A program made the position numbers and the translations under genes. The notes beneath the pieces were generated by a model. The model was not told the origin of the DNA, did no database searches, and worked only from the letters and a program-made list of their open reading frames with translations. A stretch of DNA of 64,000 bases from Daucus carota subsp. sativus (taxonomy: Eukaryota; Streptophyta; Magnoliopsida; Apiales; Apiaceae): assembly GCF_001625215.2 (NCBI RefSeq), contig NC_030389.2:40537454-40601453 (forward strand), in the 5' to 3' direction. Shown here one piece after another: positions 49,901 through 61,415 of this stretch (position 1 is its first letter; the number at the start of each line of letters is the position of its first letter).

Positions 49901-52867
49901 GTTTTGACAATGCATGTTTGGCCGCTGAAAAACATTCTTTTTTGTTGTGATCTTTCTTATATTAATTTTATACACATTGCAAATTCAGCACCAGCTGCCT
50001 AGCTTATGTGGGCAGCAAAGTGCTAAGCTCCCAGACTGGTTTCATTAGCTTTGTTTCTTGGCCATGTTTTGAGTTGTGACATTATTAATGATAACATTTG
50101 AGTGCATACTTCCTGATCACTTCTATCAGCTGGCAAGTGAGGAAAAACTCTGTAGTATCTTCCACCATGCGGCTAAACTGACTTTAGATAAAATTATATA
50201 CAGATTATTGCGAGAGATAGTTGGTGATATCCTAGCAGACTCAGTTAAAAGAAAAAAGATCTTAACAAAGTGTGATGCATCAGATGTGCTGCGAGAAGCA
50301 TTTACTCAAACCGAAGCATGCATGGACCACTACTATGAGGTTTTTCTCTCATTGGCCTTGACTTAATTTGTTATTTTTTTTTCTTGATTTAGTTGACATA
50401 TGGATTCTCCTAATGGCCTTTCTTTATGGTAATTGCACTTATTCCTCTTTTTTCAGTTATGTTCATAATATACCACACCAAACCTGACCAGTATTATAGT
50501 CAACTTTTCTCCTAAAAGGTCAAGGTGTTGGGAGGACTTAATATGATGTCCTATTATGTTTAAGACTCCCTCACACTTGAAAGCCCGTTTTTGGGTCAGG
50601 AGTCGGTCAGTAGGAGCCCTTTTTGGGATGATAAATGTCATAATGTGATGCCTAAATTAATTATGAGAATAGTTTCTTTAAGAGGGAATCGAGTGCTCTG
50701 ATGCCATGTTAAGTTACCAACACTCCAACAGTTTGACTAGATTGCGAGGAGGGCTTATTAGGATCCCACATTATATTTAGGAATTATTTATGGGAGGTTA
50801 AGATGTACACAAATTCTACCGCTACTTTAAGGAGTACAATTGTTTGGATCCGTGAAGTACCTTGTCAAAAAAATTGGGTACTTAAGAAACATGATGAAAA
50901 ACTGAAGAAAAACTAGCTAAAAAACATGCAAATATTACTACATATTGAATGTTGATTGAAGGTACAAGAAGCCTCCTTATGCAAAGGACAACATACTTAT
51001 GCAAAAGACAACATAAACACAAGTATCTGTGCAAGATGTGACACTACGTGTACAAAAATTTGGGGGTGCTAAAAAGTACTCCCTCCGTCCCCTCCAATTC
51101 TTATCGTTTGGAGGGGACTCCTCGACACGCATTTTAAGGCTCATGAAAAATATGGTTCTATAACATATTTTTAAAATTTTCTTTTTCCGAATAAAAGTTT
51201 AATGTTTAAATTTTTATTCAGAAAAAGAAAATTTTAAAAATACGTTATGAAACTATATTATTTATGAGCCTTAAATTGCGTGCCGAGTACTCCATTTCAA
51301 ATGATAAGAATTGGATGGGACAGAGGGAGTATATTTTTCTTATCAAAATTATACTTTTTTTTGCTAATAAATTATTCAGTATGGCTGTATATACCTGTGT
51401 CATTTTCTTAAGTCTGTAAAAAATTTGTTATTTCCATGAGAGTCAGTTTGTCCTAAATAAAAATGCTTGTGGTTAAATTCACAAAATTCACATGCTGCAT
51501 TATCTCATTCTTATCTGGGGTGCAGTTGTGCCCTAGATTGCTGTTTAAAATGATATTCTGGTATGTCATCCTTTTTAATCTTACATCTATAGTAAACTAA
51601 TTGTGTCTTCAGGGTTGTACTGCAACAATGCTTATGGTGTGGACTGACGATCATGAAAATTACTTTGTGCAATGTGCAAATGTTGGAGACTCTGCTTGTT
51701 TTATTAAGTATGTACTACGTAGCCACTTGATAATATATGTTTATCAAATATTGGATCTTGTTAAAATCCAGAGTATCAGATATCAATTAATATTGATGAA
51801 AGTTTTACTGCTCAATTTCTCTCTTGGACAGTATTGATGACAAGCATATGAAGATGACAGAGGACCACAGGATAACTAGTATTTCTGAGAGACAACGCAT
51901 GCAAGCAACAGGAGAGCCTCTGAAAGATGGGGAAACAAGATTATGTGGTGATAACCTTTTTACCTTGACTTATTACTTACCCTATTCTGTAAACTTGAAC
52001 AAACAACTAACATGTTTTCTGTGAATTCTTTCAGGTCTGAATCTTGCTCGGATGCTAGGAGACAAATTTCTGAAGCAGCAGGAAGCTCGCTTCAGTTCAG
52101 AACCTTATATTAGTCAAGTCGCATACATAAATCAAGCAAGCAGTGCTTTTGTAGTATTAGCAAGGTGATTTTTAACCCATTGATTTCTCCTCACTCATTG
52201 CTTGGCATATGCTATTGTCCCTTTGTTTTGGAATTGAGTCACTTACAGAAATATCCTATACTTAATGTCTGAGGTTTGCACTTTGTTGGAGCTCTGATGT
52301 GGTTTCTCATAATGTTAAAGTTAGGAATTTGAAACTAAGTGAATTACCCTTAAAGATGAAATATTGAATTTTATTTTGTCTATGTAACATATGTAAATGC
52401 CAATTGGCATGTTTTATACTGATGGAAACTGAATATTGTTTCTAAAGCATTCATGCTTACCTGTTCATCTATCATTGTTTAGTTTTATTTACGCTGTGTG
52501 TGCTTTCTTTTCTTGACACCATGTTTTTTGGCTTTCTGAGCAGTGATGGTTTTTGGGATGTTGTGAACTCCAGAAAGGCATTTCAGCTTGTTCATGAGGT
52601 ACTTTATCTCTTAGTTGATTGATTTGCTAAATCTTATAACTTTTTTGATGTCTCGGAAATTATTACCTGCCACCCAAGTCCTAAAAAATCTGGCATCTTA
52701 AATTTTCACAGGCAAGAGACAGAAGTGCCAAACATGGAGAGAATACTGCAGAAAAGGTTGCTAATATATTGTTGGCAGAGGCTAGAACACAGCGTACAAA
52801 GGATAATACATCTATAATATATTTAGAGTTTGGTAGCAGCAATATAGACAGTTTTCCAAAATCATGA
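46901..52867 (+). CDS. KAPP: Kinase-associated protein phosphatase (KAPP), FHA plus PP2C
   Basis: Dephosphorylates and binds phosphorylated receptor-like kinases at the plasma membrane. Thirteen exons: 46901-47107, 47665-47836, 47974-48153, 48378-48553, 48648-48806, 49566-49706, 49787-49848, 50204-50339, 51613-51707, 51832-51947, 52035-52164, 52544-52598, 52712-52867. Borders are GT-AG and the phases close to 594 aa, near the Arabidopsis KAPP length. Residues about 18-48 are a very hydrophobic N-terminal membrane anchor followed by Arg/Ser. The FHA domain is at about 190-300 (LTLGR...SEVSGKHAMI...DMGSLNGTLLNS). The PP2C domain has MEDVSYYQWP, FGICDGHGG, QCANVGDSA, TEDHR and ASDGFWDVV. The last exon ends in FPKS-stop. 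Long introns hold mobile-element debris, including a Stowaway at 51079. Confidence 0.95.
50453..50760. other. Unclassified repeat-like block in KAPP intron 8
   Basis: A low-complexity-free segment with 'gagtgctctgatgccatgttaagttacc' (28 bp shown in pieces: GAGTGCTCTGATGCCATG and TTAAGTTACCAAC). This wording is common in dispersed plant retroelement fragments. The intron is 1.27 kb. The boundaries and family were not determined. Confidence 0.3.
51079..51329. mobile_element. Stowaway-type MITE in KAPP intron 8
   Basis: CTCCCTCCGTCCCCTCCAAT on the left and TGGGACAGAGGGAG on the right, flanked by TA. 251 bp. It has a long imperfect inverted repeat, so nearly the whole element folds back. The orientation within the intron does not affect the splice sites. 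Confidence 0.88.
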
Positions 52868-53095
52868 TTCTCGGAGTATTTAAAAGTTCTGTAATTACAA
52901 AATTTTCAGTTAGCTATATATTAGTGTCATAGTGTTAGTCTTTTTCCAACTAGTAATACAAAAGAACATAAAAATCTTGATCAAAGTTTACATATTTCTT
53001 ACAATGAGTAAAGTATAATCAGTGTAGACTGTAACTTTTGGGGGGTTTTGGAAATACAAGAGCAAGTTCAGGAACTTTCCTAAATGAGCTCCTAA

Positions 53096-53472
53096 AAGCA
53101 AGTCCAACAGTGTCCTAACAAGTGTCCTATATATATAATAAAAAATAATGTCCTAGTGATTTAGAACATCATTTTAAAGATAACTCAATGCCTTATTATT
53201 GTGCCTTATTATTTAAATAATAGTATATTTGAATTATTGTTGGAGGGAAGTGAAAAAGAGAGAGAAGAGAGGCGTGTTTGGAATGTGAGTAAGCTAATAT
53301 TTCATTGATAGAATTGGTTTAGGGCATACATGATTGTGCCTCAAAAATAAGGTATTTGTTAGATGTCCTAATGTTTTTAGGCACCACTAGGACATTGTTG
53401 GAGCATCATTTTACTTCAAATGTCTTAAATTTTGAGTTAGGACATGATTTTAGGACACTCTTGGACTTGCTT
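53096..53472. mobile_element. Tourist-like (PIF/Harbinger) MITE
   Basis: AAGCAAGTCCAACAGTGTCC on the left and CTCTTGGACTTGCTT on the right, flanked by TAA (53093-53095 and 53473-53475). 377 bp, related to 45943-46317, about 230 bp downstream of the KAPP stop. Confidence 0.82.
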
Positions 53473-53546
53473 TAAGCTCAAATAGGGATTTCAATAGTGT
53501 CAAATCACCGGGACATCCTCAAATACTACTCGGAGTAGTATTTACC

Positions 53547-53824
53547 TTTTGGGATGTACCATCATTTCTATACATTTCCAAAATAGCAACTTTTTTTAAT
53601 ATAAAACACTACTACACCCACTACATTCTCTCATTATCTCTATTTTATAATAATAAAAACACTATTACACCCACTACCTTCCTCCACTATCTTAAATCTA
53701 TTATTAAAAAATATATGGATCCCACCACTTTACCTACTTTCCATTTAATTTTACTCATTTCTTACACTTTTTCTTGGTCTCCGTGTCCAATCCCAATGTA
53801 TATAACTCACTGGGACGGAAGGAG
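53547..53824. mobile_element. Left-damaged Stowaway-type MITE
   Basis: Reverse-oriented relative of 32402-32714 sharing 'gggatgt-ccatcatttctatacatt' and the 'actacacccactacattc' repeats. The right end TGGGACGGAAGGAG is followed by TA. The left terminal repeat has been replaced or lost. Confidence 0.7.
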
Positions 53825-54365
53825 TAGTAATATCCTATTTTTATAGATAATTACTAAGTACTTACTAGTCTTTTTCTTTTCTTGGAAATGAACAATTTAT
53901 TTTTGTCCCTTTTACACTCTCAGCCCCCACTATTTTATTTTATACTTTCTACGATTTTTATCCTTGTTATTTCTGCTTTACAAGTTCAAATATATAATTA
54001 TAATATAGGATCGCGCTCAAATATTAAATTATTCATATCCTTCTTCAATTTTAATGCTTATGGCTGACCTTCAAATATTAAATCATCCATATCCTTTAAT
54101 AAATTTGTTCTTCAATTGTTTAGTTATAAATTGCATACTTAATAGTACAAAATATCGTATTTTCTGTTTGTCTTGTCGTACTGCGCAAGCTTTTTGTTCA
54201 CAATTTTTATCAGTTATAGTCATATACGTAAAACTTGATATAAAGCTGCAAAAATCTAAAAATAGAACGCACCTTGTAACCGAACACTTGGTTATGTTTA
54301 TCAGGGAGAATTATCTGACAAAAAAAGTAATGTCATGTTATATTTAAAATATTTTTGAATACATA

Positions 54366-57300
54366 CTAGTTGATAACCCGTGCCAAGCACGGATTTAAAT
54401 AAAATTTTAAAATTTGTTATTTTTTGAAAGAATAATGTCTTTTTTTAATTATATTATCATATTTTTATCATATCTATTTAAATTATTTTTTTAATGATAT
54501 TTAAATTATTATTATTTAATATAAGACTTTCGATATATTAAAATTTGATCCTACTTTAAATTTATTTCATAACGATATGGGTACTCTATCTATGGAGTCC
54601 ACAAAATAAGAGTATTGGAGTCTAAAATTATTTAAAAATAATCTACTCGTTTCAATTTTAATTTTTTTAGTCTACAATATTTGTAAACATCGGACAATTT
54701 GCAGGTTATGTTCCACAATATAATCATTGGAATCAAAAGATAAAATAATTATTTTATAAATCACTGAACATTATATATGTTCTAACATATAACTCATAAG
54801 TAGAATAATGATCTTAATGATTGTTAATGTTGAAAAATGTTAATGATTATATTTGATAATTATATATTTAAAACTACTTAAAGATGGTAAATTATATATA
54901 AATTTGAATAATTAAAGATATTATTTATGATTAAACTAAAAGATTATGACTGTTACTTATTACGGCTTAAATGCGGACTTTATGAAACTTAACTCTAATA
55001 GTATGTTTTATTTTAGTAAAATTACTATGTTGTTTGATGATTTTTAAATTGTGAAAATAATATTTAAGATCAACACATATAAGCTCGCTTATAGCGTCTT
55101 TAATCTTGAACAAAAATTTAGAATTTTAAGTCGCAATTATTTTATTCATTTAATAGGCAAACATTATATATAATTCTAGTTGGAGTTTTTGTAGATCTAA
55201 AAGTTGTTGTAGTTGTTTGATAAACTAATATTGTAGCTTGACAAAATTAATTAACTTTTCAAAAGTAATTTGATATCAAATTTTTTGACGTATGTCTAGA
55301 GTTTCGGTTCTTTTATTATATGTTGCAATATGGACATTGCTTTCATTTTCTTTAAGTTTCAATTTGTCAAGTCAGTGTTACCACCGCCTTATTCGTCTTT
55401 ATCGCAATCTTCTGAAAAACACTTGAATGATAATGATTATTATTATTAAAAAATATATGACCACATTTTTTGAAACTTTGATATCAATTGAATCTTGTAT
55501 ATTTTAATTTTGAAATATGATAGAAATTTTATAAATTTGTTTTGTAAATTGAATTGTATGAGTTTTAAGAATTAAAATGAATATTTGACGTATGTCCAGA
55601 GTTTCGGTTCTTTTATTATATGTTGCAATATGAACAATGACTTCATCTTCTTTGAGTTTCTATTTGTCAAGTCAGTGTTGCCACCGCCTTATTCGTCTTT
55701 ATCGCAATTTTCAGAAAAATACTGAATGATAATAATTATTATTTATTAAAAAATATATATATGATCAGGTTTTTTGGTACTTTAGTATCAATATTGAATC
55801 TTGTTTATTTAATTATGAAATATGATAGAAATTTTATAAATTTATCGTAAATTAAATTGTATGATTTTAAAAAATTAAAACGAATAATTTCGTTGACATT
55901 ATTATTTTATTGATAGGATATTATGTTAATATCAATATAAACTCCTTATTTATTTGAACTCTGAAGCATGCTAAAAGATTTATAGAGTTGTTCCGTATAT
56001 TAAATTGTTTGAGTTTTAAAAAATTAAAACAAATAATTTTGTTGGTAATATATTTTTATTAGTGAGATAATTATTACAATACAAAACCCTGTCAAATATA
56101 GAATTTTTTTATAATAGTAATAATTGTTAAATAAAAAAATGATGATAGCCAAATTTTGATATGAATTTTATAGAATTGTTTCATAAGTTAAATTGTTAGC
56201 GATTTAACTGTGCGGATAGGATAAATGTTATATCACAAAATCCTAAACACCATAGAAGTCTTTTTATAGTAGTATAATAATCTTAACCAATATTGAAATT
56301 TTCAATAATAAAATCCGAATCAATATAGAAGTGTTTCACTGTCATAATGAATATTGAGGTTTTTAATTCTGAAATATGATAGAAATTTTATAGATTTGTT
56401 TCGTAAATTAAATTGTACTTATGAGTTTTAAAAATTAAAACGAATATTTGACGTATGTCTAAAGTTTCGGTTCTTTTATTATATGTTAAAATATGGACAA
56501 TGACTTCATTTTCTTTGAGTTTCAATTTGTCAAGTAGTGTTACCACAGCCTTATTCGTCTTTATCGCAATCTTCTGAAAAATACTGAATGATAATAATAA
56601 TTATTATTAAAAAAATATATGACCAGGTTTTTTGGCACTTTAGTATCAACATTGAATCTTGTTTATTTTAATTATGAAATATGATAGAAATTTTATAAAT
56701 TTATCGTAAATTAAATTGTATGATTTTTAAAAATTAAAACGAATAATTCCGTTGACATTATTATTCTATTGATAGGATATTACATTAATATCAATATGAA
56801 CTCCTTATTTATTTGAACTCTGAAGAATGCTAAAAGATTTATAGAGTTGTTCCGTATATTAAATTATTTGAGTTTTAAAAATTTAAAACAAATAATTTTA
56901 TGGGAAATATATTTTTTTATTAGTGAGATAATTGTTATAATACAAAATCCTGTCAAAATATAGAAGTTTTTTGATGATAGTAATAATTGTTAAATAAAAA
57001 ATAATATGATGATAGCCAAATTTTGATATGAATTTTATAGAATTGTTTCATAAGTTAAATTGTTAGCGATTTAACTGTGCGGATAGGATAACTGTTATAT
57101 TACAAAATTCTAAACACCATAGAAATCTTTTTATAGTAGTATAATAATCTTAACTAATATTGAAATTTTTAATAATAAAATCCGAATCAATATGGAAGTC
57201 TTTACATAAAATTCTAATTAATATAGAAGTCTTTCGCTATCCTAATGAATATTGAGGTCTTTAATAATAAAATTTTATTCAATATATAAGTCTTCTGATA

Positions 57301-57414
57301 ATAGTATAATAATGATTATAAAATTATAATCAATATGAAAGTGATCAGATTTTGGTACTAAAAGTACCGATGTTCCACCGAAACGTGGTTTCGCTTATTA
57401 ATAAAGGGTATTGA
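54366..57414 (-). mobile_element. Complete non-autonomous Helitron, 3,049 bp
   Basis: Read on the minus strand it starts TCAATACCCTTTATTAATAA at 57414 and ends with hairpin CCGTGC-TTG-GCACGG, then TTATCAACTAG at 54366. The host bases are A before TC and T after CTAG, the expected AT target with no duplication. No Rep/helicase reading frame is present. It carries three copies of the ~300-bp satellite unit with the TTGCGATAAAGACGAATAAG core (near 55381, 55682 and 56545). An internal ~865-bp segment is also duplicated (56140-56290 against 57010-57150). It shares the tail and satellite with the Helitron at 34.9-39.07 kb. Confidence 0.82.
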
Positions 57415-58280
57415 TGTTAATTTATACTATCAGCTGAAAATTGGACAAATGTAACTTGAAGCAAACAGATTCAACCACTTAAAAAATTATGTATATTTCT
57501 AGTTGATAAATGTATATAGGAAGAGAAGACATATTACACATATTTATTTATTCTATAAATGAAGTAAAAATAATAAGTAATATGTGCGATAATTTTCTGA
57601 ATATTTTATTTCACTGAAATTGGTCTTTACAATTTATACCACTGGGGCAAGCTGCCAGGAGAGCAGTAACATGTGATTTCCAGTTCATCTCCTGGCATAA
57701 ATAAATTCAATACTCATTCTTGATCCTTTAACCATCTGCCTGGATTCTGTTCATACAATATACTACTGTATACATACATCTATATAGATCATACTTAAAC
57801 ATATAAAAGTATCATTATTATGACAGGGTCATTTAAGATCTTGGGTCAACCATGGACCAGAATCCAAAGTTACTCGGCATCAAACCTAAATGCAAAAATG
57901 CATTTGCATGTTACATGTAGATGCAACTACACAGTGTAGCTGAAATTGTTAAATGATTGTTTCTCCCAAAACTTTGATCGGAGTCGTTGGTTAATAGTTT
58001 ATCTTGGGTTCAACCCTGACTCACCTCGAGAAATTTTGAGAATATATACTTATTTGTAAGGCTATAAGCCATATTTGTCAGAAAGAAAAATTGGTTCGAT
58101 ACAATTTTGGACTAGTACAAAACCGTCAGAGCTAAAATCAGTGAATCATAAAATTTAAGATTAATGTGAAAAGCAAACAAAATGCATTCACCACAACATG
58201 AACAATGAGAATCTTAATGAAGACATCTACATGAATAAGGGAAGAAATCTGAAGATACTGAATAATCTACTCCTGATTTC
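57415..58280. other. Spacer between Helitron and the DUF1645-like gene
   Basis: AT-rich DNA, probably including the 3' UTR of the minus-strand gene at 58281. No gene or element recognised. Confidence 0.35.
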
Positions 58281-58985
58281 TCACTTTTGTGAGTTTAGCT
58301 TCTCTAGCTTTCCTTTCTTAAATGAAAAGAGTGGAGGAAGAGCACTGTTCTTTGCTTGTGTACAGAGTGGTACATTAATCACAGGTCTTATCCTCATAGT
58401 TGCTGATCTTGTTCTCTCCAGCCCTTTTTTACTCTTTTTCGCATTTTTGTCCTTGTTCCCTGCTCTGTCTTCTTTATCCGTGCCTTGATTGTCCACGAGT
58501 GAGCTCGAGGACGATGATGATGACGATGAGGATGACGGTGACAATGTAGAAGGCCTCTGTTTTCTGAGGCGCAGAAGCTCTTTCCATAATACTGTGCATG
58601 AAGGTGGCCTCGGAGAAGGATCATCATCAATAAACCAACTCCCTCTACTCTCCTTGCTTAAATTTAAGTCCTCGACTTTCGATTTGGCTTTCGGGCCCTC
58701 TTCGGATCTGAGGGTGATTTTTTTTATCTCATGGTGCATTTGCCAATAGGGAAGTAACTTACCCTCGAAAAAAAGCTCATCAGCTGGCAGCATTGTGTGG
58801 TTGTTGCTGGAGAGAAACTCGAATGTTTTCTCACGGGGCTTTTCGGGCTCTTTCTCAACTTGGGAAGTTTTAATACTGGGAATGAAATTCGTCTCGTCGA
58901 GAAAATCAGAGGAGAAAGAGATTCGAGGACTTGAAATAGGCTCAGCTGATGCTGAGTCTGTCTGGGATTTTTCAGGGGAGACCAT
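58281..58985 (-). CDS. DUF1645/MAKR-like protein with poly-Ser tract
   Basis: Single exon, ATG at 58985, 234 aa. The pattern RISFSSDFLDETNF (about residues 21-34), FEFLSSN and then MLPADELFFEGKLLPYWQM (about residues 65-83) is typical of DUF1645 proteins and resembles membrane-associated kinase regulators (MAKR). It then has a PRPPSCTVLWKELLRLRKQ stretch, a run of 12 Ser from simple-repeat DNA, a Lys/Asp-rich basic patch, and ends LPPLFSFKKGKLEKLNSQK. The basic C-terminus and SF-start motifs suggest membrane or nuclear association. No catalytic domain. The plus-strand frame over it is a shadow of the Ser repeat. Family assignment is moderate. Confidence 0.75.
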   Translation of the reverse strand: MVSPEKSQTDSASAEPISSPRISFSSDFLDETNFIPSIKTSQVEKEPEKPREKTFEFLSSNNHTMLPADELFFEGKLLPYWQMHHEIKKITLRSEEGPKAKSKVEDLNLSKESRGSWFIDDDPSPRPPSCTVLWKELLRLRKQRPSTLSPSSSSSSSSSSSSLVDNQGTDKEDRAGNKDKNAKKSKKGLERTRSATMRIRPVINVPLCTQAKNSALPPLFSFKKGKLEKLNSQK

Positions 58986-59254
58986 TTTGGTAGAAAGTGA
59001 GGAAGAGGTTGTGGAGTTGAGTTATGAAGTTTGTATAGTTTATAGGAGAAGCAAGTGCATAAGTAAAACTAAGACAGTGAGAATATTAAAACTAAGTGGT
59101 CCTGTGAAGACAAAACAAGTGAGTTAAGGATTTGTTATAGATTACAGGAACAGCACATGGTCACCTTGAGAACTAGAGACAAGATTTCTGCCTTTGTTTG
59201 TTTAAGGGTGGTAAATTTTATCATACAGTGAAGGTCTTTTACAAGTATTCCGGA

Positions 59255-59325
59255 ATCCGGATAGCTTAATGATAAAGATTTATTCGACAAGTTTACGAGT
59301 TCGGGTTCGAGTCCGATTCGGGCAA
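59255..59325 (+). other. tRNA-like / SINE-head candidate
   Basis: TAGCTTAATGATAAAG resembles an RNA polymerase III A box. GGTTCGAGTCC 41 bp downstream matches a B box exactly. The acceptor and T-arm stems do not pair properly, so it is not a functional tRNA. It could be a SINE head or a decayed tRNA copy. Confidence 0.35.
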
Positions 59326-59984
59326 GGAAGAGGGCCCTGCATAAACAACAATGCTTCATAATCATGAGCATGTGGACTTGCAGCAGTCATAGTCTTGGAA
59401 TAGGAAAGAATAAAATGCATTTTACTTGAAAAACTAACTGATTTTCATCCATTTCTACTTTTAAGTAGTTCTGAAATGATTCATTTCTGTTGAGCTAAAG
59501 AATCTTGAAAAAAGCTGTCAGCCAAGCAGAACTTAGTGGAGGAGCCTGACTGTTAATAGTATTTGCAGACTGGCCAGTAACTAATTTTTTTGACAAATAG
59601 TAGGAAACATTTCTGTTCTTTCTTTTATTGATTCACATGGGTACTTAGTGTTCTGATAAATAAGATAAAATGAAAACTGGAGATAATTTAACAAAGTAAA
59701 AATATATGTAGATGTGTGTGATACTCAAACATAGGGAAGATTTGATGTCTGCAGAAGCTCTTTTACTGAAAAATTAAAGGAATAATTATGATAATAACAT
59801 GGGATTAAAGTCCAAAGCATGTGATCACATGAGTTGAGTGCTGACAGCCCATTTACCGAGCTAAGCCAGATTTCTACATTACATTATTCCCGGTGACCTT
59901 GTCACTTGTGAAAATTTGATATATTTAATGCTCTATTGTTATGTTCTGCAGGAGACATGGATAGGATGGTAGTATGCATTATAT

Positions 59985-60170
59985 TCACCTCGGTGAACTA
60001 GTGTGACAGTAACTTGTATATTCATCTCAATAAACTAGTGACAGTAGCCCATCCTTACGCTGGATGAGAATAATCCTCATTTCGGTGAACTAGTGACAGT
60101 AGCTTGTATATTCATTTCGATAAACTAGTGACAGCAGCCCATTCCTACCCTGATGAGAACAGCCCACCAG
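59985..60170 (+). repeat. Direct repeats with GTGACAGTAG core
   Basis: Four imperfect copies of 'ctagtg-acagtag' (near 59998, 60030, 60090, 60128), arranged as two ~100-bp units that also share 'ttgtatattcat' and 'agcccat-c-tac'. Non-coding. Confidence 0.6.
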
Positions 60171-60528
60171 ACTATAAAGTGATCCAAAGTCTATGTCATG
60201 CCCAATACTCTCCGAGGAGGACAACTCATGGAGTCTTCTAAGATATATTTTCGAGAAGTTTTGATCACAAGCTCCCCAACGAGGACTTCTCGCAGACTAC
60301 ATAGTAAGACTTTTCTAGTCTTCGTTCACTACTTCCCAATGAAGATAACAACTAGAATGCAAAGCTGTATTTTCAATCTTGTATACGAATCCGGCCCATA
60401 TAAATGAGCCCTTTGAGCGTAACAACTGCCATCCAAGCAAAATATCCTATACGTAGCAAAATTTATATAATGTCTTTGAGCATGTGTAAATATGGTTGGT
60501 TAGAATGATAGGCTAAGTTAGACGTATT

Positions 60529-60870
60529 AAAGCATCTCCAGCAGCATCTTAGCTCATTCCTTAAATATAATATAAAATATTGGATCCTAATAATAGCTAT
60601 TCTCACCTCCAACAATATTCCTTATATTCATTCCTTATATACTATTTTATTATTAAAAGTTACCATTATTGCAATAGGTGAAGAGAGAGAACATATTTGT
60701 ATTCAAAATTTATTATAAAATAAGATTTAGGAGAGAAGAGAGGTTACCTAAAGATAAGGTATGGCTAGTGGATCTTAGTGATTTAGGGAATCACTAAGAT
60801 ACTGTTGGAGTGGATAATTTTCCCATATTCCTCGTATTTTGGTTTAAGATTTCAAATAGGGAAGCTGCTT
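60529..60870. mobile_element. Decayed Tourist-like MITE
   Basis: Left end GCATCTCCAGCAGCATCTTA. The interior shares 'atattcctc', 'taagat' and 'ggatccta' blocks with 13134-13576. The right terminal repeat is degraded to 'gggaagctgctta'. It lies upstream of MED8. Confidence 0.5.
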
Positions 60871-61119
60871 ATGTAGCTAAAACATGCAAGCCCACAAAAT
60901 AATTAATTTAAAAATTATTACATAAATTGGGCTACTGAATTGGGCTGGGCTTACGTAAATACTATCTATACCCATGCTGAAAGCAAAATTTGAAACACAG
61001 CTTGTCACCAGTATTTTGATATTTTCTCTACACAAGAAAAAACTAATTTGAAGCCCCAGCTTTGTCCACTAACTCTTCTCAACTGATTTCTCTGTCAATC
61101 TCTTGTTAACTAATTTCAG

Positions 61120-61391
61120 GTAAATTCATTCATTCTATTACTTACTCTTATTTTCTGTTACACTTTAATTTGTTACTACTGTGATGCAGTTACGAGCCCT
61201 AGAGCTTTGTAATTTATATGATGATTGTTAATTGAAGTTTTGGGTTCTAGTATAAGCACTGCAAATTGTGTTTGTTTCGATTGAAATGTCGTTGTCTCGA
61301 AAAGGATTAGGCGAATCATAGTTTTCGGTTTTTTCTCGAATGTACATAATTGAAGTTTAGAAGTTAAGAGGAACGTTATGTGTTATGTTAG
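61120..61391 (+). other. Probable 5'-UTR intron of MED8
   Basis: Donor TTTCAG|GTAAATTC at 61120 and acceptor GTTATGTTAG| at 61391. The spliced leader ends 24 bp before the MED8 ATG at 61416. 5'-UTR introns are common in plant housekeeping genes; this one is inferred from splice signals only. Confidence 0.5.
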
Positions 61392-61415
61392 GATCAGAGA
61401 AGTAGTGCAATCACG

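Noticed and set aside
58489..59127. Plus-strand open frames opposite the DUF1645-like gene
   Set aside because: Asp-rich translation is the antisense of the poly-Ser tract; the minus frame has the conserved family motifs.
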